A stretch of DNA of 64,000 nt from Spirochaetota bacterium (GTDB lineage Bacteria > Spirochaetota > Spirochaetia > Treponematales > Treponemataceae). Below the pieces are notes generated by a model that saw nothing but the letters and a program-made list of their open reading frames with translations, searched no databases and had not been told where the DNA came from. Positions 24,657 through 32,135 of this stretch are shown here, in pieces (the stretch's first letter is position 1; the number at the start of each line of letters is the position of its first letter). The position numbers and the translations under genes were made by a program. The DNA is taken from the NCBI GenBank assembly GCA_023443865.1, contig JAEZST010000015.1, positions 124,001 through 188,000 on the forward strand. The letters run 5' to 3'.

Positions 24657-25574
24657 ATGGCATCGGGATACAATGACGATATACACGGCGAGGATCTTTC
24701 CAGCCTGGAAGACCCCCAGGCGGAGGCCCAGGAAACCCATTCCGGCACGTACGTGTTTCCGGAAGTGCTTTACCACCTGAAACTGGAGTATTCCAGCGAG
24801 AGCCTCTACGCGACCCATGAGGGCGAAGAGCTGGCGGGGGGGGAGCTCGTAATGGTTCCCACCCGTTACGGAAAGGATTTGGCGAAGGTTATGGGGCGCG
24901 TTCGCGTTCCGATAGGAATAAAGCCGGATGACGTGGTAGCCGTGGACAGAAAGGCTACGGAGCACGACCTGACCCGAATCGCCGAATTCCGCGAGAAGGA
25001 AGCCCACGCGTTCTCGGTCTTTCGGGAAAAAGTGGCCCAGCATCGGCTTGATATGAAGCTAATCGCCACCCATTACCTCTTGGACGAGCCGAAAATCCTT
25101 TTTTTCTTCAGCGCGGAAAACCGCGTGGACTTTCGCGAGCTGGTGAAGGACCTGGTCTCCATATTCAAGATGCGCATCGAATTGCGCCAGATCGGCGTGC
25201 GCGACGAATCGCGGATTACCGGCGGCTTGGGGGTGTGCGGCCGCTCGTATTGCTGCCATTCCGTAACCGATAAGCTCAAGCCCGTCTCGATCCGCATGGC
25301 GAAGGACCAAAACCTATCCCTTAATTCCCTAAAAATTTCCGGCCAGTGCGGGCGCCTCTTGTGCTGCCTCGCCTACGAGCACGAGTGGTACAGCGAGGAG
25401 CGGAAGACCTTGCCCAACGAGGGAATTCGCCTGCATTACGACGATTCGAATTTTCGGGTTGCCGAGGTAAATCCCCTGACCCGCATGATCAGGCTCCAGG
25501 GCGAAGACGGCCGCGTCCTTGAAATCCCCTCGACCCGGATGGTCCGGGTCGACGGGAAGTGGCGCGTACAATAG
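24657..25574 (+). CDS. PSP1-domain protein (YaaT-like)
   Basis: 305 aa. The C-terminal PSP1 domain is clear from the conserved cysteines in GGLGVCGRSYCCHS and SGQCGRLLCCLAYE and from KMRIELRQIGVRDE. YaaT-type proteins join the Y-complex that affects RNase Y-dependent mRNA decay and phosphorelay in Bacillus (family knowledge); the role in spirochaetes is unclear. An N-terminal acidic region of about 35 residues precedes the domain. It lies 35 bp after yaaR and ends the operon; the next gene converges. Confidence 0.87.
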   Translation: MASGYNDDIHGEDLSSLEDPQAEAQETHSGTYVFPEVLYHLKLEYSSESLYATHEGEELAGGELVMVPTRYGKDLAKVMGRVRVPIGIKPDDVVAVDRKATEHDLTRIAEFREKEAHAFSVFREKVAQHRLDMKLIATHYLLDEPKILFFFSAENRVDFRELVKDLVSIFKMRIELRQIGVRDESRITGGLGVCGRSYCCHSVTDKLKPVSIRMAKDQNLSLNSLKISGQCGRLLCCLAYEHEWYSEERKTLPNEGIRLHYDDSNFRVAEVNPLTRMIRLQGEDGRVLEIPSTRMVRVDGKWRVQ

Positions 25575-25579
25575 GTAGG

Positions 25580-26389
25580 CTAGCTGAGTATGGCCACCGT
25601 GTAGTGGCTTTCGGGGGTCCAGGGCCGGCCGAGATAATCGCCGCCGTACTCGAAATTGACGAACCCGCCTTCGCGGCCCCAGGCCTCGAGGCGCGGGCGG
25701 GTTATCGCCAAGAGGTCGGTCCCCTCGTCGAGTTCCAGGAACGTACCGCTTCCTTTCTCCAAAATCGCGTCCAGTTCGTAGACTCCCTCTTCTACCGGAT
25801 GCAGGGAGCGGGAGAGCCGTACCCGGACGGAACTCCTGTCCGGGAGGCGCACGGCTTCGTTCGGCCCGAAGGAATCGAAGTTGATGAACTGGAGCACGAG
25901 CTTTCCCCCGGGGGCGAGAAGGGCCTTGGCGTCGAACAGGAATTTGCGCACGAGGGTCTCGTCCGCGAGGTAGGGCAGGGTATTGTTGACGCAGCCGATA
26001 ATATTGAAGGAACCCGGTTTTAGGAACCGCCGAATGTCGATGGCCGACATCTCGAAAAAACGGGTGGACGAATAGCCCCGCTTCATGCGGCGCTGGCTCG
26101 TTTCGACCATTCCGGGGTTGCGGTCAATGCCCGTAACGTCGAGCGCCGGGCTGGATATCCTGTTTTCGAGGGTTCCGGTAGCGCATCCGATGCCGAGATA
26201 CCTGCAGATGGGCGGGGGCTGGATGGGGGAGTTTTTGCGGAAATCCTCGACCAGGCCGGTAATCAGGGCCACTGCCCCTTCGTCAACGGGAAAAAGCTCG
26301 TCATAGTATTCCCGGATAGCGTCGTAAAATTCCTGCAGGTTCTCTGCGTAGTCCGGTTCATCCGCGCCATGCGGACTGTTGTATTCCAT
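25580..26389 (-). CDS. Class I SAM-dependent methyltransferase
   Basis: 269 aa. Motif I is YLGIGCATGTLENRI and post-I is the acidic end in DVTGIDRNPGMVE; FNIIGCVNNTLPYL is motif IV-like and LLAPGGKLVLQFINFDS is motif V. Substrate unknown. CAGGAG precedes the ATG. It is transcribed divergently from the hydrogenase operon and converges on the PSP1 gene with a 5-bp gap. No functional link to neighbours is visible. Confidence 0.8.
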   Translation of the reverse strand: MEYNSPHGADEPDYAENLQEFYDAIREYYDELFPVDEGAVALITGLVEDFRKNSPIQPPPICRYLGIGCATGTLENRISSPALDVTGIDRNPGMVETSQRRMKRGYSSTRFFEMSAIDIRRFLKPGSFNIIGCVNNTLPYLADETLVRKFLFDAKALLAPGGKLVLQFINFDSFGPNEAVRLPDRSSVRVRLSRSLHPVEEGVYELDAILEKGSGTFLELDEGTDLLAITRPRLEAWGREGGFVNFEYGGDYLGRPWTPESHYTVAILS

Positions 26390-26407
26390 CAGGCTTCTCC
26401 TGTTACG

Positions 26408-26436
26408 TTGACGAAATCGATATATTTTTATACAAT
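26408..26436 (+). promoter_or_regulatory. Promoter of the hydrogenase operon
   Basis: TTGACG (26408-26413), a 17-bp spacer and TACAAT (26431-26436). The predicted start near 26443 leaves a very short leader with AGGAG at 26444-26448 before the GTG at 26455. Confidence 0.6.
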
Positions 26437-26454
26437 ACCTTTCAGGAGCACGAA

Positions 26455-26712
26455 GTGGAAGCGCCTGAAACCGTCATTACAGTCTGTATGGGAAGTTCTT
26501 GCTTCTCTCGCGGCAATAACGTTAACACGGAGATAATCGACAGATTCCTCCGCGATCATGATCTGACCTGCCGGGTCGAGCTTCGCGGCTGCCTCTGTAG
26601 CGGCCGCTGCAAGGATGCTCCCGTTATCGAGATTGACAGCGAGGTTTTTCGGGGCGTACAGCCCGGTATGCTTGCCGATCTTCTGACCCATAAGCTTTTG
26701 GGGGACCAATGA
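26455..26712 (+). CDS. Thioredoxin-like [2Fe-2S] ferredoxin (NuoE/HydC-like), first copy
   Basis: 85 aa, GTG start with AGGAG 6 nt upstream. The four cluster ligands are likely C11, C16, C48 and C52 (C-x4-C and C-x3-C), the pattern of the NuoE C-terminal domain; two further Cys (C39, C46) are present. It carries electrons, probably to or from the sensory hydrogenase encoded next, whose start overlaps its stop by 4 bp. A second copy lies three genes downstream. Confidence 0.85.
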   Translation: MEAPETVITVCMGSSCFSRGNNVNTEIIDRFLRDHDLTCRVELRGCLCSGRCKDAPVIEIDSEVFRGVQPGMLADLLTHKLLGDQ

Positions 26713-28481
26713 ATTTTCAAAGCCCCATCTACACCGAAAAAACCCAGTGCCAAGACTGCTATAAATGTATCCGTGAATGCCCCGTTAAGGCAATACGTGT
26801 AGAACGCGGACACGCGATGGTGGTCTCCGAATTGTGCGTTTTCTGCGGCCATTGCGTTTTGGCCTGTCCGGCGGGGGCGAAGCGGGTCCGCGACGACCTG
26901 TCCCGCGCCCGCCAGCTTTTGACCCTCAAGGGAAAGGCGATACTCTCCCTCGCCCCCTCGTTCGCCTCTGAATTTGCCGGAATCGATCCGGCCGATCTTG
27001 CCGCCGCGATCCGCGCTCTCGGCTTTTTCGGCGTTTCCGAGACGGCTATCGGAGCCGATCTCGTTTCCGCCCGCCTTGCGGCGGATTTTCGCGCCGTCGG
27101 CGCGGACGGCGACGGCGATAAAAAGCCCGGGCGTACCCTCTTTTTGTCCTCGGCCTGCCCCTCGGCCGTGGAATTCGTGAAGCAGTATATGCCAGAGCTC
27201 GCGGGAAACCTTACCGACCGGGCCTCGCCCCTCCTTGCCCATGCCCGCTTTCTCCGCGAAACCTACGGCGACGATATCGGCATCGTGTTCGCTGGGCCGT
27301 GCGTGGCGAAAAAGCGCGAGGCCGACGCCTGGCCCGATATCGATTGCGCGATTTCATTCTCGGACCTGCGCGCCTGGTTCGCCTCTTCCGGGGTCGAACC
27401 CGCGCCGGGCTTGGCCAGAAACGCGGCCGGCGACGGTCCCGCCGACGGTTTTATTCCCTGGAGGGCCGCCTCCGGCTCCTATTATCCGGTGGACGGCGGC
27501 ATGATCGCTTCCATTAAAAGGTCCTCGCTGAAGAGCGACGTGCGGATGATGACCGTTTCCGGCCTTCCGGAGATACGGAATGCCCTGTCGGGCTTGAGCG
27601 AAGAAGCCCTGGATCGGCCCCTTTTCATGGAGCTGCTCGCCTGTCCGGGCGGTTGCGTGAACGGCCCCCTCGTTAGCCCGGGGCACAGTTCCGCGTTGCG
27701 GCGCGTGCGGCTTCTCGAGTATGCCGAAACCGCCCCCGACGGATCGGGGGACGCGCGGAAGGCGGGGCCCGACATGACCGGCACCTTGCCCAAGAAACCG
27801 ACGTTCCCGACGTCGCATACCGACGAGGAAATAAGAAACGCCCTCAGGAGCGCGGGCAAGGTAACCGCCCGAGACGAGCTTAATTGCGGCTCCTGCGGGT
27901 ATGACACTTGCCGCGCCTTCGCGGCCGCGATGCTGGACGCCCGCGCGGAAAAGACCATGTGCCTTTCGTACATGCGAAAGCTTGCCCAAAAAAAGGCCAA
28001 CGGCCTGATTCGCGCCATGCCCTCGGGCGTGGTGATTTGCGATTCCGCCCTAAAGATAGTCGAATGCAACGAGAACTTCGCCCGGTTAATGGGGGAGGAT
28101 ATCCTTTCGATGTACGAGGCGAAGCCCGGGATGGAAGGGGCCGATTTGGCGGCGATTACGGGCCTCGCGGCCTTTTGCGCCGACGCCATAGCCCGCGACG
28201 GGCCGGACGTGAGCGAGCATGAATTCCGGGAGCGGAGGAAAATTTACCAGGCGACGGTGTTCTCCATAGAGAAGGGGGAAAGCGCCTGCGCGGTCGTACA
28301 AGACGTAACCGCGCCCCAGGTTCGCCGCGACCGGGTAATCCGCCAGACCAAAAAAGTCATAGACAAAAACCTGGCCGTGGTTCAGAAAATCGCCTATCTG
28401 TTGGGCGAGAACGCCGCGGAGACCGAGGCGACGCTCAATTCGATCATCGAGTCGTTCTCCGCGGGGGAGGGCGAGCCGTGA
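26709..28481 (+). CDS. Sensory [FeFe] hydrogenase with PAS domain (HydS-type)
   Basis: 590 aa. Domains: two [4Fe-4S] sites (CQDCYKCIRECP, CVFCGHCVLACP), the H-cluster domain (about 75-345), a further Fe-S motif CGSCGYDTC with a distal Cys, and a PAS domain (about 430-540). H-cluster ligands remain in SSACPS (C150), GPCVAKKRE (C198) and ACPGGC. The Cys usual before the first ligand (TSCCP in active enzymes), which passes protons, is Ala149, as in the sensory hydrogenase of Thermotoga maritima. It probably senses H2 and signals through the PAS domain to the phosphatase encoded next (GTGA overlap). HydEFG maturases are not in this window. Confidence 0.9.
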   Translation: MNFQSPIYTEKTQCQDCYKCIRECPVKAIRVERGHAMVVSELCVFCGHCVLACPAGAKRVRDDLSRARQLLTLKGKAILSLAPSFASEFAGIDPADLAAAIRALGFFGVSETAIGADLVSARLAADFRAVGADGDGDKKPGRTLFLSSACPSAVEFVKQYMPELAGNLTDRASPLLAHARFLRETYGDDIGIVFAGPCVAKKREADAWPDIDCAISFSDLRAWFASSGVEPAPGLARNAAGDGPADGFIPWRAASGSYYPVDGGMIASIKRSSLKSDVRMMTVSGLPEIRNALSGLSEEALDRPLFMELLACPGGCVNGPLVSPGHSSALRRVRLLEYAETAPDGSGDARKAGPDMTGTLPKKPTFPTSHTDEEIRNALRSAGKVTARDELNCGSCGYDTCRAFAAAMLDARAEKTMCLSYMRKLAQKKANGLIRAMPSGVVICDSALKIVECNENFARLMGEDILSMYEAKPGMEGADLAAITGLAAFCADAIARDGPDVSEHEFRERRKIYQATVFSIEKGESACAVVQDVTAPQVRRDRVIRQTKKVIDKNLAVVQKIAYLLGENAAETEATLNSIIESFSAGEGEP

Positions 28482-29704
28482 ATCAGGGTCTCACGGCCGG
28501 CGCCTTTATCGAGGTGGGCCATTGGTGCGTCTCCAAAAACGGTCAGGGCGCCGCGGGCGATACTTTCCTGTCGCGAAAACAGGAAAAGGACGGCCGTCTC
28601 GTATCGGTGCTCTCTGACGGGTTGGGTTCCGGGATCAAGGCCGGGGTGCTTTCCACCCTTACCGCGACCATGGCGCTCAAATTCGTCGAGTCGGAGATAC
28701 CGCCTGAACGCGCGGCCGAGATAATCATGAATACCCTGCCGGTGTGCCGGGAGCGGGGCATTAGCTACGCCACCTTTACCCTGGTCGATATCCGTCCGGG
28801 CGCTTCGGTGCGGATTATCGAGTACGATAACCCGGATTACGTGATCGTGCGGGAGTCGACCCTCGTGGAGCCGATCAAGGACCGCGCCCGGGTAGGGCGA
28901 AAGAGCAAACAGTCCGCGCCGACCCGCGAGGCGTTTCTCTTGCATTCGGCCTTCAAGGCGCGGCCGGGGGACCGGCTCGTGTTTTTCTCCGACGGCGTGA
29001 CCCAATCGGGCATGGGCTCCAGAACGCACCCCCTGGGCTGGGGGGCCGTCGCGGTCCGCGATTTTATCCTGGAAACCGTCGCCGGATCGCCCTCGGTGAG
29101 CGCCCGCGACCTCGCGAGACAGGTCGTGGGCAGGGCCCACCTGAACGACGGCATGGCGGCAAAGGACGATATCAGCTGCGCGGTGGTGTATTTCCGGCAT
29201 CCCCGGGAACTTTTGATCATGACCGGACCGCCGGTTAGCCCCGAGCGGGACGAGGAACTGGTACGCGAATTCCGAGAATTTCCCGGAAAAAAGACCGTGT
29301 GCGGCGGGACTACCGCGAATATCGTGTCTCGGGGAATGGGAAAGCCCCTGAAGCTGGACATGAAAAACCTCGATCCCGTGGTGCCCCCGACCTCAATCAT
29401 GGAGGGCGCGGACCTGGTGACCGAGGGAATTATTACCTTGGGACGCGTCGCCGAGATCTTGGCCTCGGAGCCGAACGGCGCGGATCCGCGGGCGGGAGAG
29501 CGTTCCCAAAACGGGGCAACCCGGCTCGTGGACCTGATTTTGGACAGCGACCGGATCACCTTCGTGGTGGGCACCAAAATAAACGAGGCGCATCAGGACC
29601 CGAACATGCCGGTTGAATTGGAAATCAGGCGGAACGTGGTCAAGAAAATCCAGTCACTTTTGACGGAACGGTACCTCAAGGAAGCCGTGATCCGCTACGT
29701 ATAG
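28478..29704 (+). CDS. SpoIIE-like PP2C serine phosphatase of the hydrogenase operon
   Basis: 408 aa, GTG start overlapping the HydS stop as GTGA. PP2C metal-binding motifs: GQGAAGDTFL, VLSDGLGSGIKAG, VFFSDGVTQSG and AKDDISCAVV. After the phosphatase domain (about 1-245) comes a 160-residue tail with KTVCGGTTANI, shared by phosphatases that travel with sensory hydrogenases (recalled, not checked). It probably dephosphorylates an anti-sigma-antagonist-like protein in response to the H2 sensor; no such partner gene is in the operon. Confidence 0.87.
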   Translation: MNQGLTAGAFIEVGHWCVSKNGQGAAGDTFLSRKQEKDGRLVSVLSDGLGSGIKAGVLSTLTATMALKFVESEIPPERAAEIIMNTLPVCRERGISYATFTLVDIRPGASVRIIEYDNPDYVIVRESTLVEPIKDRARVGRKSKQSAPTREAFLLHSAFKARPGDRLVFFSDGVTQSGMGSRTHPLGWGAVAVRDFILETVAGSPSVSARDLARQVVGRAHLNDGMAAKDDISCAVVYFRHPRELLIMTGPPVSPERDEELVREFREFPGKKTVCGGTTANIVSRGMGKPLKLDMKNLDPVVPPTSIMEGADLVTEGIITLGRVAEILASEPNGADPRAGERSQNGATRLVDLILDSDRITFVVGTKINEAHQDPNMPVELEIRRNVVKKIQSLLTERYLKEAVIRYV

Positions 29705-29715
29705 AGGAGTTTGAT

Positions 29716-29982
29716 ATGTCGGGGAAAATCAAGGTCGTTATCTGTTCTGGTACCGCGTGTTACGTCATGGGCGCGTCGGATATTCTTCTCCTCGAAGAGG
29801 AATTGCCCCAAGCGCTGCGCGATACGGTCGAGATCGAGGGCGTAACCTGCCTCGGATACTGCAAGGACGCGAAGGCGGGAAAGGCCCCCTTCGTTACGAT
29901 AGACGGCGAGGTCATGGCCTCGGCGACGCTGCCGAAGGTCACGGCCCGCATTCGGGAGTTGATAGATGCTAAACATAAATAA
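29716..29982 (+). CDS. Thioredoxin-like [2Fe-2S] ferredoxin, second copy
   Basis: 88 aa with ligands C10, C15, C45 and C49 (C-x4-C, C-x3-C). It resembles the first copy in size and fold but not closely in sequence. GAGGAG lies upstream. Its end overlaps the catalytic-type hydrogenase gene by 17 bp, so it probably serves as that enzyme's electron carrier or as a bridge between the two hydrogenases. Confidence 0.85.
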   Translation: MSGKIKVVICSGTACYVMGASDILLLEEELPQALRDTVEIEGVTCLGYCKDAKAGKAPFVTIDGEVMASATLPKVTARIRELIDAKHK

Positions 29983-31411
29983 CGGCGCGACCCAGCTTAA
30001 GCGCGAGATTCTCGTGCGCATAGCCAAGCTGCAGCTGGCGGGAAACCTTTCCGAGGGCGTTCACTTCATTCCCCGCGAGATGGCGCCGCGCGACGGCGAG
30101 GCCCTGCGCTGCTGCGTATACCACGACCGCGAAGTGCTCCGCATGCGGGTGATCGCCCGGCTCGGGCACAGCGTCGAGGATTACGACGACGAAAAAAAGC
30201 TCGCCGAGTACGCCCAGGAGGCCCTGGAGCGGGAAAAGCCCACCGAGCCCATGCTCACCGTACTGGACGAGGCCTGTAACGCCTGCGTTCGCGCCCACTA
30301 CCTCGTCACCAACGCCTGTCAGGCCTGCATTGCCCGCCCCTGCATGATGAACTGCCCCAAGGGCTGCATCGAGATAACCGGCGGGCGCGCGAAGATCGAC
30401 GCGGAAAAATGCGTTAACTGCGGCCTGTGCATGCAGAATTGCCCCTATCACGCGATTATCAAGGTGCCGGTTCCCTGCGAGGAAGCGTGCCCCGTGGGCG
30501 CGATTTCCAAGGACGAATCGGGAAAGGAACGGATAGACTATTCGAAGTGCATTTTTTGCGGCGCCTGCATGCGGGAATGCCCCTTCGGCGCCATGATGGA
30601 CAAGGGCCAACTGGTGGACGTGATCCGGCGAATCATGGACGGGAAGCGGGTCGTGGCGCTCTATGCCCCGGCCATCGCCGCGCAGTTCCGGGCCGCGCCG
30701 GGGCAGCTTGAATGCGCCCTTGCCGCCGCGGGTTTCTCCCGGACGTACGAGGTGGCGCTCGGCGCCGACATAACCGCGGACAAGGAAGCCCATGAGTTCG
30801 AGGAGCGCATGGAACGGGGCGACGCCCTCATGACCACCTCGTGCTGCCCGGCGTACGTCCGGGCCGTGCATATCCACGTTCCCGAGCTGGATTCGTGCGT
30901 GTCCGAAACCCGTTCCCCGATGCATTACACCGCGGAACTCGCGAAGGCCGACGACCCCGAATGCGTAACGGTCTTCATAGGGCCCTGTCTCGCGAAACGG
31001 AAGGAGGGAATCGACGATCCTTTCGTGGATTACGTCCTTTCGGCGGAGGAACTCGGCGCCTACCTCATGGCGAAGGAAATCGACATTGGCGGATGCGGCG
31101 CGATGGAGCACGCCCGTATTCCAACGGCCACGGGCCGCGACTTTGCCAGGTCGGGCGGCGTCGCGGAAGCGGTTCGCGCGCGGTTGAAAAACCCCGAAAG
31201 GCTACGGCCCGCCCTTGTTAACGGGCTGGATACGGCCGGCATGAAGCTGCTCGCCTCGTACGGGAAGAACGCCGCGGCGGGAAAGCCGCTCGACGCGAAT
31301 TTGGTCGAGGTTATGGCCTGTCCGGGCGGGTGCATCGCCGGACCTTCGGTGATAACGAACCCGAAGGTGGCCGCGGTACAGTTAAAAAAATACGTGGAAT
31401 CGGGAAAATAG
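29966..31411 (+). CDS. [FeFe] hydrogenase, group B-type, catalytic
   Basis: 481 aa. After an N-terminal domain of about 100 residues there are several [4Fe-4S] motifs (CNACV, CQACIARPCMMNCP, CVNCGLCMQNCP, CIFCGACMRECP) and then the H-cluster domain with the full motif TTSCCPAY (C293/C294), GPCLAKRKE and ACPGGC. It lacks the NADH-linked extra domains, so it probably uses ferredoxin. The layout resembles the monomeric group B enzymes. Because the proton-relay Cys is present it should make or take up H2, while the first hydrogenase of the operon senses it. Confidence 0.9.
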   Translation: MLNINNGATQLKREILVRIAKLQLAGNLSEGVHFIPREMAPRDGEALRCCVYHDREVLRMRVIARLGHSVEDYDDEKKLAEYAQEALEREKPTEPMLTVLDEACNACVRAHYLVTNACQACIARPCMMNCPKGCIEITGGRAKIDAEKCVNCGLCMQNCPYHAIIKVPVPCEEACPVGAISKDESGKERIDYSKCIFCGACMRECPFGAMMDKGQLVDVIRRIMDGKRVVALYAPAIAAQFRAAPGQLECALAAAGFSRTYEVALGADITADKEAHEFEERMERGDALMTTSCCPAYVRAVHIHVPELDSCVSETRSPMHYTAELAKADDPECVTVFIGPCLAKRKEGIDDPFVDYVLSAEELGAYLMAKEIDIGGCGAMEHARIPTATGRDFARSGGVAEAVRARLKNPERLRPALVNGLDTAGMKLLASYGKNAAAGKPLDANLVEVMACPGGCIAGPSVITNPKVAAVQLKKYVESGK

Positions 31412-31438
31412 CCGAACGATCCAGGCGCCCGGCGGCGG

Positions 31439-31831
31439 CTACGCGAGGCTGTCCGGGCGCACGGTTTCCAGATAATCCCGGAGTTTAGAGGCCGTTTCCG
31501 GGCTAATCGCGTGCTCCATGCGGCATGCGTCGCGCTCGGCGGTCTCCGGGGATACCTTCAGCACCTCTTCCAAAAAGCGTTTTAGGGTTTCGTGGCGGGC
31601 GCGGACCGCTTTGGCCATGCGAAGGCCCGTTTCGGTCAGTTTAATATCGCCGTAGTGTTCATGCTCAATAAGGCCCGAATCCTTGAGGAAGCCAAGCGAT
31701 TTGTTGACGCTCGCGCGGGAAACCCCGAGCGTTCTCGCGATATCTATGGACCGGGCCTGTCCCGTGTCAGACGAGAATTCCAAGATGGTTTCCAGGTAAT
31801 CCTGTTTCGATGCGCTAAGTGAATCCGGCAT
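31439..31831 (-). CDS. DtxR/MntR-family metal-dependent repressor
   Basis: 130 aa, the short form lacking the SH3-like third domain. The winged helix is QARSIDIARTLGVSRASVNKSLGFLKDSGLIEHEHYGDI; metal-binding positions include Glu/His/Cys in DACRMEHAISPETASKL. The promoter TTGTTT, 17 bp, TATATT ends 6 nt before the ATG, so the message should be leaderless. It is divergent from feoAB, whose promoter carries a DtxR-like box, so it probably represses iron uptake with Fe(II) or Mn(II) bound. Confidence 0.88.
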   Translation of the reverse strand: MPDSLSASKQDYLETILEFSSDTGQARSIDIARTLGVSRASVNKSLGFLKDSGLIEHEHYGDIKLTETGLRMAKAVRARHETLKRFLEEVLKVSPETAERDACRMEHAISPETASKLRDYLETVRPDSLA

Positions 31832-31837
31832 GGGACA

Positions 31838-31866
31838 AATATATCGTATATTCGTTGACTAAACAA
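31838..31866 (-). promoter_or_regulatory. Promoter of the dtxR-type gene, leaderless
   Basis: On the minus strand, TTGTTT (31861-31866), a 17-bp spacer and TATATT (31838-31843), then TGTCCC and the ATG at 31831. Confidence 0.6.
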
Positions 31867-31883
31867 CCGATTTAGGCTAGCTT
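31855..31883 (+). promoter_or_regulatory. Promoter of feoAB
   Basis: TTGACT (31855-31860), a 17-bp spacer and TAGCTT (31878-31883). The -10 lies within the DtxR-like box. The -35 directly abuts the -35 of the divergent repressor gene. Confidence 0.55.
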
Positions 31884-31890
31884 GATGTAA
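31872..31890. promoter_or_regulatory. DtxR/IdeR-like iron box
   Basis: TTAGGCTAGCTTGATGTAA matches 14 of 19 positions of the DtxR consensus TTAGGTTAGCCTAACCTAA. It covers the feoAB -10 and transcription start, where a bound repressor would block initiation. Confidence 0.65.
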
Positions 31891-31904
31891 GAAGGGGCTA
31901 ACTT

Positions 31905-32135
31905 ATGTCGCTTGATCAATTAAAACCCGGCGAAGCCGGCGTAATCAGTATAGTGGGCGGTACCGGAGCGTTGCGAAGGCGGCTCTTGGATATGGGGCTT
32001 ACCCCGGGTACCCGGGTGGCGGTTCGGAAGGTCGCGCCCTTTGGCGATCCGATGGAGCTCCATTTGCGGGGGTATGAGCTGACCCTGCGGGGCGACGACG
32101 CGAAAAACATACAGTTGGACGGGGTTACCGCATGA
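31905..32135 (+). CDS. feoA: FeoA, ferrous iron transport accessory protein
   Basis: 76 aa SH3-like domain: LDQLKPGEAGVISIVGG, RRLLDMGLTPGTRV and LTLRGDDAKNIQL are typical. AAGGGG lies 7 nt before the ATG. It overlaps feoB by 4 bp (ATGA). It is needed for FeoB function, probably as a cytoplasmic modulator. Transcription is probably iron-controlled through the box over its promoter. Confidence 0.93.
   Translation: MSLDQLKPGEAGVISIVGGTGALRRRLLDMGLTPGTRVAVRKVAPFGDPMELHLRGYELTLRGDDAKNIQLDGVTA

Noticed and set aside
26455..29982. The two small ferredoxin genes as NuoE/HydC subunits of a bifurcating HydABC complex
   Set aside because: No NuoF-like HydB with FMN/NAD motifs is present, so an NADH-linked multimeric hydrogenase is not supported.
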